NCBI GenBank assembly: GCA_949283445.1
Contig: CASDTD010000003.1
Coordinates: 1 to 6,901 of the forward strand
Length of the DNA stretch: 6,901 nucleotides
Source: an uncultured Coriobacteriia bacterium
Lineage (GTDB): Bacteria; Actinomycetota; Coriobacteriia; Coriobacteriales; QAMH01
Reading direction: 5' to 3'
Shown here: piece after piece, positions 1 through 6,725 of the stretch
Numbering within the stretch: the first letter of the stretch is position 1
Layout: each line of letters starts with the position of its first letter
The notes under the pieces: generated by a model
The model's database searches: none
Told to the model about the DNA's origin: nothing
What the model saw: only the letters and a program-made list of their open reading frames with translations
Program-made: the position numbers and the translations under genes

Positions 1-701
1 CGCGCCTGCTGCAGGCCGTTCTGCCCCGTCGTCGCATCGATGACGAGCACCGTCTTCACGTCCGTATCGGCGCGCTGACGCGTCACGCGCACGGTCTTCT
101 CCAGCTCGCGCATGAGTTCGTCGCTCGTGTGCAGGCGCCCCGAGGTGTCGATGAGGACGAGGTCGCTTCCCAGCTCCTCGGCACGCGCCACGACGTCGTA
201 GCACACGCTGGCCGGGTCGGCGCCGCGCTCGCGCTTCACGACCTCGACGCCGCTGCGCTGCCCCCAGACGTCAAGCTGCTCGATGGCGGCGGCCCTGAAC
301 GTGTCGGCCGAGCCGATGAGCACCTTGCGCCCGGCGGCAACGGCTTGATAGGCAATCTTTCCCACCGTCGTGGTCTTGCCCGCACCGTTGATGCCAACGA
401 ACAGCACGCACACCGGGTTCATGCGGAAGGGGTCTTCCTCGACGGGAGCGAACAGGCCGGCAATCTCGTCTGCCAGCAGATCGAGCACCGCATAGGAATC
501 GGGCAGCGCCTGCCGTGTAGCCTGCTCGCGCAGGTTCTCGACGATGGTATCGGCGGCACGCGCCCCGATATCGCTCAAGATGAGCGTTTCCTCCAGGTCG
601 TCCCAGAAGTCCTCGTCAAGCTGCGGGCCCCGCTTGAACAGCAGGTTCATGCTCTCGCTGAGCTTTTTCCTGCTTCGTAGTATTCGGTCTCTAAATGCCA
701 T
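1..701 (-). CDS. ftsY: Signal recognition particle receptor FtsY, 3' end missing
   Basis: FtsY is the membrane-associated GTPase that receives ribosome-nascent chain-SRP complexes and pairs with Ffh to deliver membrane proteins to the Sec translocon. 233 codons are visible, starting at ATG 699-701; the rest lies beyond base 1. Residues 1-90 form the helical N domain, with no long acidic A domain, as in Gram-positive FtsY. The G domain shows the P loop GINGAGKT (103-110), DTFRAAA (133-139), DTSGR (185-189, where DTAGR is usual) and the FtsY/Ffh signature DATTGQN (222-228). The TKLD guanine-specificity motif should lie past the edge. The start is supported by GGGGGAG at 710-716, 8 nt upstream. 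It follows smc after 92 bp. Codons 4-11 contain a cluster of rare codons (AGA, CGA, ATA, CTA, CGA, AGG). DATTGQN and the basic, non-acidic N terminus favour FtsY over its paralogue Ffh. Confidence 0.96.
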   Translation of the reverse strand, partial: MAFRDRILRSRKKLSESMNLLFKRGPQLDEDFWDDLEETLILSDIGARAADTIVENLREQATRQALPDSYAVLDLLADEIAGLFAPVEEDPFRMNPVCVLFVGINGAGKTTTVGKIAYQAVAAGRKVLIGSADTFRAAAIEQLDVWGQRSGVEVVKRERGADPASVCYDVVARAEELGSDLVLIDTSGRLHTSDELMRELEKTVRVTRQRADTDVKTVLVIDATTGQNGLQQA

Positions 702-737
702 GCGCTGCACTCCCCCGTACCTTACGAACATGACGAA

Positions 738-755
738 ACGGCGCGTACACGCCGT
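738..755 (-). other. Small hairpin between smc and ftsY
   Basis: The inverted repeat ACGGCG-cgtaca-CGCCGT can form a 6-bp GC-rich stem with a 6-nt loop, and two more base pairs form beyond one mismatch. It lies in the 92-bp gap between the smc stop and the ftsY ribosome binding site. No T-run follows on the minus strand, so it does not look like a full intrinsic terminator. A processing, pausing or mRNA-stability element between the two genes is an inference. I found no convincing separate ftsY promoter in this gap. Confidence 0.35.
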
Positions 756-793
756 CTCATTGTGCCATATGCGTTCAACAGCTCAGTACCGCG

Positions 794-3700
794 TCATTGC
801 GCGCCGCTGAACGACTCTATATCCCTAGCCGACTCATCTGTCGTGCCCGCCAGGCGTATTGCCTGGTCGAGCTTTTGCGAGACGAGCTTCGACACGCCGT
901 CGCCCCGCATGGACACGCCGTACAGCAGGTCGGCCATTTCCATCGTGCGCCGCTGGTGGCTGATCATGATGAACTGCGTGCTCTCGCGAATGCCGTCCAG
1001 AAACGCCAGCAAACGGCGCAGGTTGGTGTCGTCGAGCGCCGCCTCGACCTCATCGAGGATGTAAAACGGCGTCGAGCGCACCTTGTAGACGGCGAACATG
1101 AGCGCCATGGCGACCAACGACTGTTCGCCGCCGGACAGCAGCGTCTGCTTGCGCACGGCCTTGCCGCGCGGCTGCGCGTGCACCTCCACGCCCGCCTCGT
1201 CCGGGTTGGACAGATCGGTAAGCTCCAGGTGGCCTTTGCCGCCGGGAAACAAGCGCGCGAAGATTTCCTCGAAGTTCTTGTTGACCTCGTCAAACGTTTC
1301 CAGGAAGCGGTTGCGCATCTTGCGGTCGATGGCGGCCACGATGCGCTGCAGCGCTTTCTTGGCAGCCTCGAGGTCGTCAAGTTGCATGGCGATGAAGTCG
1401 CGGCGGTCTTTGAGCTTGCGATATTCCTCAACGGCCACCGGGTTTACCGAACCGAGGTTCTTCAGACGGCGGTGCAGCTTCTCGGCCCGCTTTTCTGCCT
1501 CCTCGCGGTTTTCGGGGGCGGGAATCTCGAGCGCGATGTCCAGCAGCACCCCGTTTTCCTCGGTAATGACCTTGACCGCCTGCTCGACCTTGACCTCGAG
1601 CTTGCTTTTCTCGATGCGCACCTGCGTGAGCTTCTCGTTGGCCTCGTCCACCTGCTTTTGCGCTTCGGCAACGCCCTTGCGCGCTTCTTCGATGGTGTCG
1701 CGCAAATCGCCCTGCCCCGCCTGCTCGAGCTTGGCCTGGTCGCGCAGGAGTTCCGCTTTTTCCGTGATGCGCTCGCGCAACTCGGTGAGAACGGTGTACA
1801 GCGGTTCCACGCGCAGGCGCAGGATTTCCAGACTACCTTCCGTCTCGCGGGAAACCTCCAGCGACTTGGCCAGACTGTCGAGCTCTTTGCCCAGCGAATC
1901 GACCTGACGGTTCAAGTGCAGCTCGCGCTCGCGCACGGTGGCGAGGTCGACTTTCACCGTGGATATGTTGCGGTTGAACACGTCTTCACGGCGGAACAGC
2001 GACCCGCGCTTCTCGCGGGCGGCGGCGAGCTGTTCGGCGAGGTCGGCACGCGTGGCCTCGAGCTGCTCTGCACGCTCTTCGAGTTCGGCGGATTGCTGGC
2101 GCGCGTCGGCAGAATCGGCAGCGATCTTGGCACGGCGCTGCTCGATCTGCTCCAGTTCCTGCCGGGACGTGGTGATGCTCTGCTCGAGCCTGCCTATCTC
2201 CTCGCGCAAGCTATCCGCCTCGCCGGACACGAGCGCGATGTTCTGCGAAATCTCGAAATCGTCCGCCTGGGCAAGCTGCACGTGCTCGTCGGCCTTGGCC
2301 AGCGCGTCCTGCGCGTCTTGCAGCGCCGCGAGCGCCTTGGGCTCCTCGTCGGCCAACGTGTTCAGGCGACGCTTCCTGCTCAGCACGCCTTCGGCATCTG
2401 CCACCTGCGTCCCCAGCGTGATCTTGCCGTTCGGCCAGGCCACGACGCCTTCCGGCGTGACAAAGCGCGACTGTGTGTCGTCGGCAAGCGACGCCGCGAT
2501 GGCGTCTTCGACGGAGCCCACGACGTACACGTCGCCCAAAAGCAGCTGCACAACGCGCGCATATGCCGCGTCGTACTCAAGCTGGTCGAGCAAGGGCGTG
2601 CCGGCTTTGGCTTTCTTGTGCGTCACGGCAGCGCCGTCAAGCGAGACCAGGGAAATCTCCCCGCCCTCGACGTCCGCCTCGAGCAGCCGCGCTGCCAGTT
2701 CCCCGGCGGCGGACGCGTCTTTCATCATGAGGCCGAACATGTCGGTGCCCAGCAGGCGCTCGACCAGATGCTCCAGCTCGCGTGGGGCGCTGAATATCTC
2801 GTTGAGCGGGGAGACGATGCCCGAAAGGCGGTCTTTGCGCTCGAGGCTCCACGCCAGCATGGGGCTCGCGTCGTCGAACGCCCGGTCGACTTCCTTGAGC
2901 GCCTGAGCTTGCGCGCGGATGTCATTGAGCTTGTCGCGCGCCGCATCGAGTTTCTTGCGCGCGTCGTCTTGCAGGCGCACGCGCTTGTCGATATCCGATT
3001 TCGCCAGCTTGGAATCGCGCTGCAGCTTCGCCAGCTGCTCTTCGAGTTCCTCGGCCCGCGCACGCCGGGCCGCAAGCGTCGTCGCCGTCGCGCCCGATGC
3101 TTCCTCGATTTGCTGCGCGCGGCGCTTGAGCAGGTCTTCTTCCATATCGGCCGTGGAAAGCGTCTCCTTGGCCTTCAGCGCCTTCAAAGAGCAGGCGTCG
3201 ATGTCTTTCTCGCACGACCTGAGCTCGGAGGACAGGCGCGAGACTTCCGTATCGGCCTGCTTGCGCTCGGCGATGACGTTTGCGGCGTTTTCCTGCTGTT
3301 CTTCGAGCTGCGATACCAGCTCATCGCGCTTGGCGACCGTGTCGCGGCGCTCTTCCTCATAGGAATCGAGCAGCCCGATGACCTCGTCGCGGCGTGCGTC
3401 GGAACGGTGGATGGTCTGACGCAGCTCGGACAGGCGCGTGACCATGTTGCGCCCTTTTTCCTCCAGCAACAGCATGCCCGCATCCAGGCGCTCCATGACC
3501 GTCTGGCAGCGGCGGCGCTGCTCGGCCAAATCACCCACGAACAGGCCTTTTTCCTCGAGCAGGCGCTGGTATTTCTCAAGCTCCTTGCTCTTCTCGTCCA
3601 GGCGGAACTTGACGAGCTCGACGGCGGCATCAGCCTCTTTCTCGCCCTTCTCCGTCTCGCCCCATTCCTGCTGGAGCTTGCGCAAGTCGTCCACCGCAAG

Positions 3701-4384
3701 CGTGAGCTCGACTTCCCTGAGCTCGGCGGAAAGCTGCTCGTGCTGACGGGCGCGGCTCGCCTGCCGTTCGAGCGGCTTGAGCTGGCGGTCTATCTCGTGC
3801 GCGACGTCGTAGACACGCTGCAGTTCCGCGTCCATGTTCTTGAGCTTGCGGCCCGAGCGCTCTTTACGCTTCTTGTGCTTGAGGATGCCCGCAGCCTCCT
3901 CGATAAGCACGCGCCTATCTTCGGGACGAGCGCGCAGCACGTTTTGCAGCGAGCCCTGGCTGATAATCGAATGCGTGTCGCGCCCCAGACCCGAATCGTT
4001 CAAGATGTCCTGAACGTCCATGAGGCGCGCGGGCGAGCCGTTGATGAGGTACTCGCTTTCGCCGCTGCGGTACATGCGGCGCGTGATGGCGACCTCGTTG
4101 AAATCGAGCGGCAGCGTGCCATCAGAATTGTCGAGCACAAGATCGACTTCGGCCAACCCGACCGCCTGACGCGCGGACGACCCGGCGAAGATGACGTCTT
4201 CCATCGCCTGGCCGCGCAGCTGCTTGGCGCTCTGTTCGCCAAGCACCCACAGCACCGCATCGGAGATATTCGATTTGCCAGACCCGTTGGGCCCGACCAC
4301 GACCGTCATGCCCGGCTCGAGCTTGAGCACGGAACGGTCGGCAAAGGACTTGAAGCCCTTCAAGACGAGTGACTTGAGATACAC
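794..4384 (-). CDS. smc: Chromosome partition protein SMC
   Basis: SMC is the ATPase of the SMC-ScpAB condensin that extrudes and organises chromosomal DNA for segregation. The protein has 1,196 residues, the usual length (B. subtilis about 1,186). The head shows Walker A GPNGSGKSN (31-39), the arginine-loop region RGQAMEDVIFAGS (57-69), Q-loop Q143 and RPEDRRVLIEEAAGI (153-167). Coiled-coil arms fill about 170-515 and 675-1045. The hinge spans about 518-672, ending in the typical FVTPEGVVAWPNGKIT and LSRKRRL stretches. The C-terminal head shows the ABC signature LSGGE (1083-1087), Walker B FYILDEVEAALDD (1107-1119; D1111, catalytic E1112) and the switch histidine H1143. The start is GTG at 4382-4384, giving the standard opening MYLKSLVLKGFKSF; AAGGGAT at 4389-4395 is its ribosome binding site. 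It lies 101 bp after rnc, with its own candidate promoter. All key residues are intact. ScpA and ScpB are not in the window. Confidence 0.98.
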   Translation of the reverse strand: MYLKSLVLKGFKSFADRSVLKLEPGMTVVVGPNGSGKSNISDAVLWVLGEQSAKQLRGQAMEDVIFAGSSARQAVGLAEVDLVLDNSDGTLPLDFNEVAITRRMYRSGESEYLINGSPARLMDVQDILNDSGLGRDTHSIISQGSLQNVLRARPEDRRVLIEEAAGILKHKKRKERSGRKLKNMDAELQRVYDVAHEIDRQLKPLERQASRARQHEQLSAELREVELTLAVDDLRKLQQEWGETEKGEKEADAAVELVKFRLDEKSKELEKYQRLLEEKGLFVGDLAEQRRRCQTVMERLDAGMLLLEEKGRNMVTRLSELRQTIHRSDARRDEVIGLLDSYEEERRDTVAKRDELVSQLEEQQENAANVIAERKQADTEVSRLSSELRSCEKDIDACSLKALKAKETLSTADMEEDLLKRRAQQIEEASGATATTLAARRARAEELEEQLAKLQRDSKLAKSDIDKRVRLQDDARKKLDAARDKLNDIRAQAQALKEVDRAFDDASPMLAWSLERKDRLSGIVSPLNEIFSAPRELEHLVERLLGTDMFGLMMKDASAAGELAARLLEADVEGGEISLVSLDGAAVTHKKAKAGTPLLDQLEYDAAYARVVQLLLGDVYVVGSVEDAIAASLADDTQSRFVTPEGVVAWPNGKITLGTQVADAEGVLSRKRRLNTLADEEPKALAALQDAQDALAKADEHVQLAQADDFEISQNIALVSGEADSLREEIGRLEQSITTSRQELEQIEQRRAKIAADSADARQQSAELEERAEQLEATRADLAEQLAAAREKRGSLFRREDVFNRNISTVKVDLATVRERELHLNRQVDSLGKELDSLAKSLEVSRETEGSLEILRLRVEPLYTVLTELRERITEKAELLRDQAKLEQAGQGDLRDTIEEARKGVAEAQKQVDEANEKLTQVRIEKSKLEVKVEQAVKVITEENGVLLDIALEIPAPENREEAEKRAEKLHRRLKNLGSVNPVAVEEYRKLKDRRDFIAMQLDDLEAAKKALQRIVAAIDRKMRNRFLETFDEVNKNFEEIFARLFPGGKGHLELTDLSNPDEAGVEVHAQPRGKAVRKQTLLSGGEQSLVAMALMFAVYKVRSTPFYILDEVEAALDDTNLRRLLAFLDGIRESTQFIMISHQRRTMEMADLLYGVSMRGDGVSKLVSQKLDQAIRLAGTTDESARDIESFSGAQ

Positions 4385-4423
4385 GAAGATCCCTTGAAAC
4401 TTGCAGTTACACCAACCTTGCGA

Positions 4424-4432
4424 ATTCTACCA
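4424..4432 (-). promoter_or_regulatory. Candidate extended -10 promoter for smc
   Basis: In the rnc-smc gap the minus strand reads TGG-TAGAAT: a -10 hexamer matching five of six consensus bases, with the TGn extension directly upstream. A start site about 7 bp downstream would give a leader of roughly 33 nt before the smc GTG. The DNA 17 bp upstream is GC-rich and does not resemble a -35 box, so the call rests on the extended -10 alone. It would allow smc-ftsY expression apart from rnc. Confidence 0.4.
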
Positions 4433-4445
4433 CACGCGCCCCGCA

Positions 4446-4477
4446 CGCCCGTGCGCCGCGCAGCTGGGCACAGGGCG
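4446..4477 (-). other. GC-rich hairpin just after the rnc stop
   Basis: On the minus strand CGCCC-T-GTGC (4468-4477) can pair with GCAC-GGGCG (4446-4454): a 9-bp GC-rich stem with one bulged base and a 13-nt loop. An alternative, overlapping hairpin uses CGCACG/CGTGCG (4442-4455), so the two are mutually exclusive. It starts 9 nt after the rnc stop codon. No U-run follows, so a standard intrinsic terminator is unlikely. A 3'-end stabiliser or pause site for rnc mRNA is possible. Confidence 0.4.
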
Positions 4478-4485
4478 AATAGACC

Positions 4486-5208
4486 CTAGTCAAGCGGCAA
4501 GTTCTCGGCATGTTCCAGTGCGGCAGCGGCGGCATTGGCCTCGGCTTCCTTTTTGGAGCAACCCGACCCCGTGCCGATGACCGCGCCGTCGAGCGTGGCC
4601 TGCGCGTGAAACGTCCGCTGGTGCGGCGGGCCGTCCGTGCCCGTAATCTCGTACTCCGGGCGTTTGCCATGCGCCTGCAGCAGCTCCTGCAGGGAGGACT
4701 TGGGGTTTTCGGGCTCCGCCGCGATGTCTTTGCTAATGTAGGGAAACAGGGTCTGGGCAATCCACGAGCGCGCGCAGGCGATACCGCCGTCAATGTAGAG
4801 CGCGGCGACGACAGCCTCGTACACGTTCTCGAGCGCGGAATGCAGGCCCCGCCGGTCGGTGCCCGTTTCGCTGTCCCCGAAGATGATTACCTTGTCCAGG
4901 CCGATTGTAAGAGCGACCTGCGAAAGCATCGCGCCGGCGACAAGCGATACCTTGATGCGCGTGAGCCCGCCTTCCTCCAAGTCGGGATAGCGTGTGAACA
5001 GCTCTTCGGCGATGACAGCGCCCAAGATGGAATCTCCCAGAAACTCCAGGCGCTCGTAGTTGTAGCTGGTCGCCGTGTGCTTGACGGCGGACGGATGCGT
5101 TATCGCCGCGCGAATGTAGGTACGGTCTTTGAACGTGTAGCCTAAAAGCTGCTCGGCCAGCGCGATGGCCGCATCCGGGGAGCGCCCGTCGAGCGTCTGT
5201 TCGGACAT
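4486..5208 (-). CDS. rnc: Ribonuclease III
   Basis: RNase III cuts double-stranded RNA, notably in rRNA precursor processing and mRNA turnover. The 240-residue protein has the usual two-domain form. The nuclease domain spans about 10-160 with the signature YERLEFLGDS (51-60), giving E55 and D59, and the second metal-binding segment ENVYEA (127-132), giving E131. At the position of E. coli D114 this protein has N128. The double-stranded RNA-binding domain spans about 167-236, with PKSSLQELLQ at its start and the typical GTGSGCSKKEAEANAAAAAL stretch at its end. The start is ATG 5206-5208; there is no other plausible start in frame nearby. The gene begins 4 bp after the plsX stop, so coupled translation is likely. 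The ribosome binding site lies unusually close to the ATG. The single TTA leucine codon (L22) is the only one in the gene. Confidence 0.97.
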   Translation of the reverse strand: MSEQTLDGRSPDAAIALAEQLLGYTFKDRTYIRAAITHPSAVKHTATSYNYERLEFLGDSILGAVIAEELFTRYPDLEEGGLTRIKVSLVAGAMLSQVALTIGLDKVIIFGDSETGTDRRGLHSALENVYEAVVAALYIDGGIACARSWIAQTLFPYISKDIAAEPENPKSSLQELLQAHGKRPEYEITGTDGPPHQRTFHAQATLDGAVIGTGSGCSKKEAEANAAAAALEHAENLPLD

Positions 5209-5209
5209 G

Positions 5210-5214
5210 CTCCT
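5210..5214 (-). promoter_or_regulatory. rnc ribosome binding site, fused to the plsX stop
   Basis: The minus strand reads TAGGAGCATG: the plsX stop TAG (5213-5215) shares bases with the AGGAG core, and only one base separates AGGAG from the rnc ATG. Normal spacing is about 5-9 nt. A weaker GGGGA (5217-5221), 8 nt upstream of the ATG and inside the end of plsX, may serve instead. The arrangement fits re-initiation by ribosomes that have just finished plsX. Confidence 0.55.
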
Positions 5215-6232
5215 ATTCCCCGTCCTCGACAGCTGTCTTCTTCGAGACGTCGGCCAGCGCCCGCTCCAGACGTCCCGGCAGATCTTGGCGAATGGCAGCG
5301 GCCGTCGCCAACACGCCGCTGCAGATAGCGTGCGCGTTGCTGTTGCCGTGCCCGATCAGGCACACGCCCTTCACGCCCAGAAGCTGGGCGCCGCCCAGCT
5401 CTTCGGTGGAGACGCTGGCAAGCATGTCTTTGAGCGCGTCTTTCACCAGTGCCGCGCCCAGCTTGGCCTTCGTCGAGGACATGAGCGCCTGCTTGAGGCC
5501 CTTCATGAGCGACTTGGCCGCGCCCTCGTAGGTCTTGAGTGCGACGTTGCCGGTAAAACCGTCGGTGACGATGACGTCAAAGCCGCCCAACGCGATGTTG
5601 GAGCCTTCCGCGTTACCGATGAAGTTGGGAACACGTTCCTTCATTGCCGCATGGCAGTCCTGCGCGAACTGCGAGCCCTTGGTCTCTTCCTCGCCAATGT
5701 TGAGCAGGCCGACCGTCGGGTTCTCGATGCCGAGCGTCGCCTGCGCATAGACGCGCCCCATGAGCGCGAACTGGACGAGGTACTCCGGCTTGCAGTCGGC
5801 GTTGGCGCCCATATCGGTGAACACGGTCTTGTGCAGCGGCGAGGGCACGACGCTGACGATGGCGGGGCGCTTGATGCCCTTGATGCGCCCCATGACCAGC
5901 GTGGCAGCCGACATGCAGGCACCGGTGGAACCAGCGGAGAAAAAACCCTGAGCCTCCCCGTCTTTCACCATGCGGCAGCCTACGACAATGGAGGAATCCT
6001 TCTTGGTGCGCACCGCGTTAGCGGGATGTTCGCCCATCTCGATGACTTGCGTCGTGGGCTGGGCGATAGCGCGCTCATGCGCCGCGGCGAAGGGAACGAC
6101 CTTGTCTTCAGGGCCCGTCAGGATGACGGTGATGTTCGGGTCTTTCTCGAGCGCCTGTGCAACGCCTCCCAAGACGACATCTGGGGCGTCGTCACCACCC
6201 ATTGCGTCGACGACGAGCTTGATCTGGTCCAT
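5213..6232 (-). CDS. plsX: Phosphate acyltransferase PlsX
   Basis: PlsX converts acyl-ACP and phosphate into acyl-phosphate, which PlsY then uses to acylate glycerol-3-phosphate at the start of phospholipid synthesis. It is a peripheral membrane enzyme. The 339-residue product has the family landmarks: VVDAMGGDDAP (7-17), AGSTGACMSAATLVMGRIKG (100-119), DMGANADCKPEYL (140-152), GLLNIGEEETKG (175-186), and VTDGFTGNVALKTYEG (222-237) before the C-terminal GVKGVCLIGHGNSN (286-299). I chose ATG 6230-6232 because it gives the canonical N terminus and has the strong site AGAGGTGG 3 nt upstream (GAGG at 6 nt). In-frame ATGs at 6286, 6265 and 6250 would add up to 18 non-conserved residues. It lies 155 bp after rpmF, beyond a terminator-like hairpin, and 4 bp before rnc. 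No TTA, CTA or TCA codon occurs in it. Confidence 0.97.
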   Translation of the reverse strand: MDQIKLVVDAMGGDDAPDVVLGGVAQALEKDPNITVILTGPEDKVVPFAAAHERAIAQPTTQVIEMGEHPANAVRTKKDSSIVVGCRMVKDGEAQGFFSAGSTGACMSAATLVMGRIKGIKRPAIVSVVPSPLHKTVFTDMGANADCKPEYLVQFALMGRVYAQATLGIENPTVGLLNIGEEETKGSQFAQDCHAAMKERVPNFIGNAEGSNIALGGFDVIVTDGFTGNVALKTYEGAAKSLMKGLKQALMSSTKAKLGAALVKDALKDMLASVSTEELGGAQLLGVKGVCLIGHGNSNAHAICSGVLATAAAIRQDLPGRLERALADVSKKTAVEDGE

Positions 6233-6235
6233 GGT

Positions 6236-6243
6236 CCACCTCT
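6236..6243 (-). promoter_or_regulatory. plsX ribosome binding site that fixes the start
   Basis: The minus strand reads AGAGGTGG, three bases before ATG 6230-6232, with the GAGG core six bases away. None of the further upstream in-frame ATGs has a comparable site, so this decides the plsX start in favour of the shorter protein. Confidence 0.75.
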
Positions 6244-6317
6244 TCAACATCAGGCACGCGCGCATGCGGTGCTCGGTACTTTTCATGCAAACTTACAGCA
6301 GTCTAAACGAAGACAGC

Positions 6318-6356
6318 AAAAAGAGTCAGCGCGCCAACAAGGGAGCACCGACTCTT
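6318..6356 (-). terminator. Intrinsic terminator or attenuator between rpmF and plsX
   Basis: The minus-strand transcript can pair AAGAGTCGGTGCTCC (6342-6356) with GGCGCGCTGACTCTT (6321-6335): 14 of 15 positions pair, two of them as G-U wobbles, with the 6-nt loop CTTGTT. A run of five Ts (6318-6322) closes the 3' arm and continues three bases past the stem. It starts 31 nt after the rpmF stop and lies about 85 nt before plsX. The U-run is short and interrupted by GC, so partial read-through is plausible. This would make rpmF mRNA more abundant than plsX-rnc mRNA. Confidence 0.7.
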
Positions 6357-6387
6357 CACGAAAGCTATGAAACTGTGCGTGAGGAGC

Positions 6388-6570
6388 TTAGTCCTCGACA
6401 GCCAGGACTTCCTTGCCCTTGTAGAAGCCGCAGCTGGGGCACACGGTATGCGGGAGCTTGACCTCGCCGCACTGAGGACAAACGGAACGGGCTGCCGTCG
6501 CGCACTTGTCGTTGGAGGAACGACGAGAATGGGTACGGGCCCTGCCGGTTTTACGCTTGGGTACTGCCAT
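6388..6570 (-). CDS. rpmF: Large ribosomal subunit protein L32 (bL32)
   Basis: bL32 is a small structural protein of the 50S subunit. The 60-residue product opens with MAVPKRKTGRARTHSRRS, the typical basic L32 N terminus, followed by a zinc ribbon of two CxxC pairs (C31-C34 in CPQC and C44-C47 in CPSC). All four cysteines are present, so this is the zinc-binding form of L32, not the cysteine-free paralogue made under zinc limitation in some bacteria. The start is ATG 6568-6570, with GGAAAGG (6580-6586) 9 nt upstream; the stop is TAA. An extended -10 promoter lies 75-83 bp upstream and a terminator hairpin follows the stop. rpmF next to plsX is a widely conserved pairing. A DUF177 (YceD-like) gene, common just upstream of rpmF, is not seen here. 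Confidence 0.97.
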   Translation of the reverse strand: MAVPKRKTGRARTHSRRSSNDKCATAARSVCPQCGEVKLPHTVCPSCGFYKGKEVLAVED

Positions 6571-6644
6571 CGTTACTTACCTTTCCATACAAACGGTGCG
6601 TTACCATCACATGAGCACCGATATTAGTGAACACGCGAAGTTGT

Positions 6645-6673
6645 ATATTAGCACGTTTCACTCATATTTGGAA
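6645..6673 (-). promoter_or_regulatory. Extended -10 promoter for rpmF
   Basis: The minus strand reads TGC-TAATAT, with the hexamer at 6645-6650 (TAATAT against TATAAT) and TG of the extension at 6652-6653. The -35 position at 17-bp spacing is TTCCAA, a weak match. A start about 7 bp downstream gives a leader of roughly 68 nt. A second TAATAT lies at 6621-6626 but lacks both the TG extension and a -35 box. This is the best promoter in the window and probably drives rpmF and, by read-through, the downstream genes. Confidence 0.6.
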
Positions 6674-6725
6674 GAGTTTTTTACGAGCTTCCATGCACGG
6701 ATATGCCACCCGGCGCAACAAAGGG

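Noticed and set aside
797..4372. A 1,191-codon open frame on the plus strand covering almost all of smc.
   Set aside because: It is in exact codon register with smc, so it stays open only because smc avoids TTA, CTA and TCA. Its protein is rich in Leu, Arg and Ala with no recognisable domain, while the minus-strand frame is an intact SMC.
4510..5145. A 211-codon plus-strand frame opposite rnc.
   Set aside because: It is the in-register shadow of rnc, ending where rnc uses TTA at codon 22.
6233..6286. An 18-residue N-terminal extension of PlsX from ATG 6284-6286.
   Set aside because: The added residues are not family-like, the upstream ATGs lack a ribosome binding site, and ATG 6230-6232 has AGAGGTGG at good distance.
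5165..6370. A 401-codon plus-strand frame opposite plsX.
   Set aside because: It is again in codon register with plsX and results from the same codon avoidance; the plsX frame has all family motifs.
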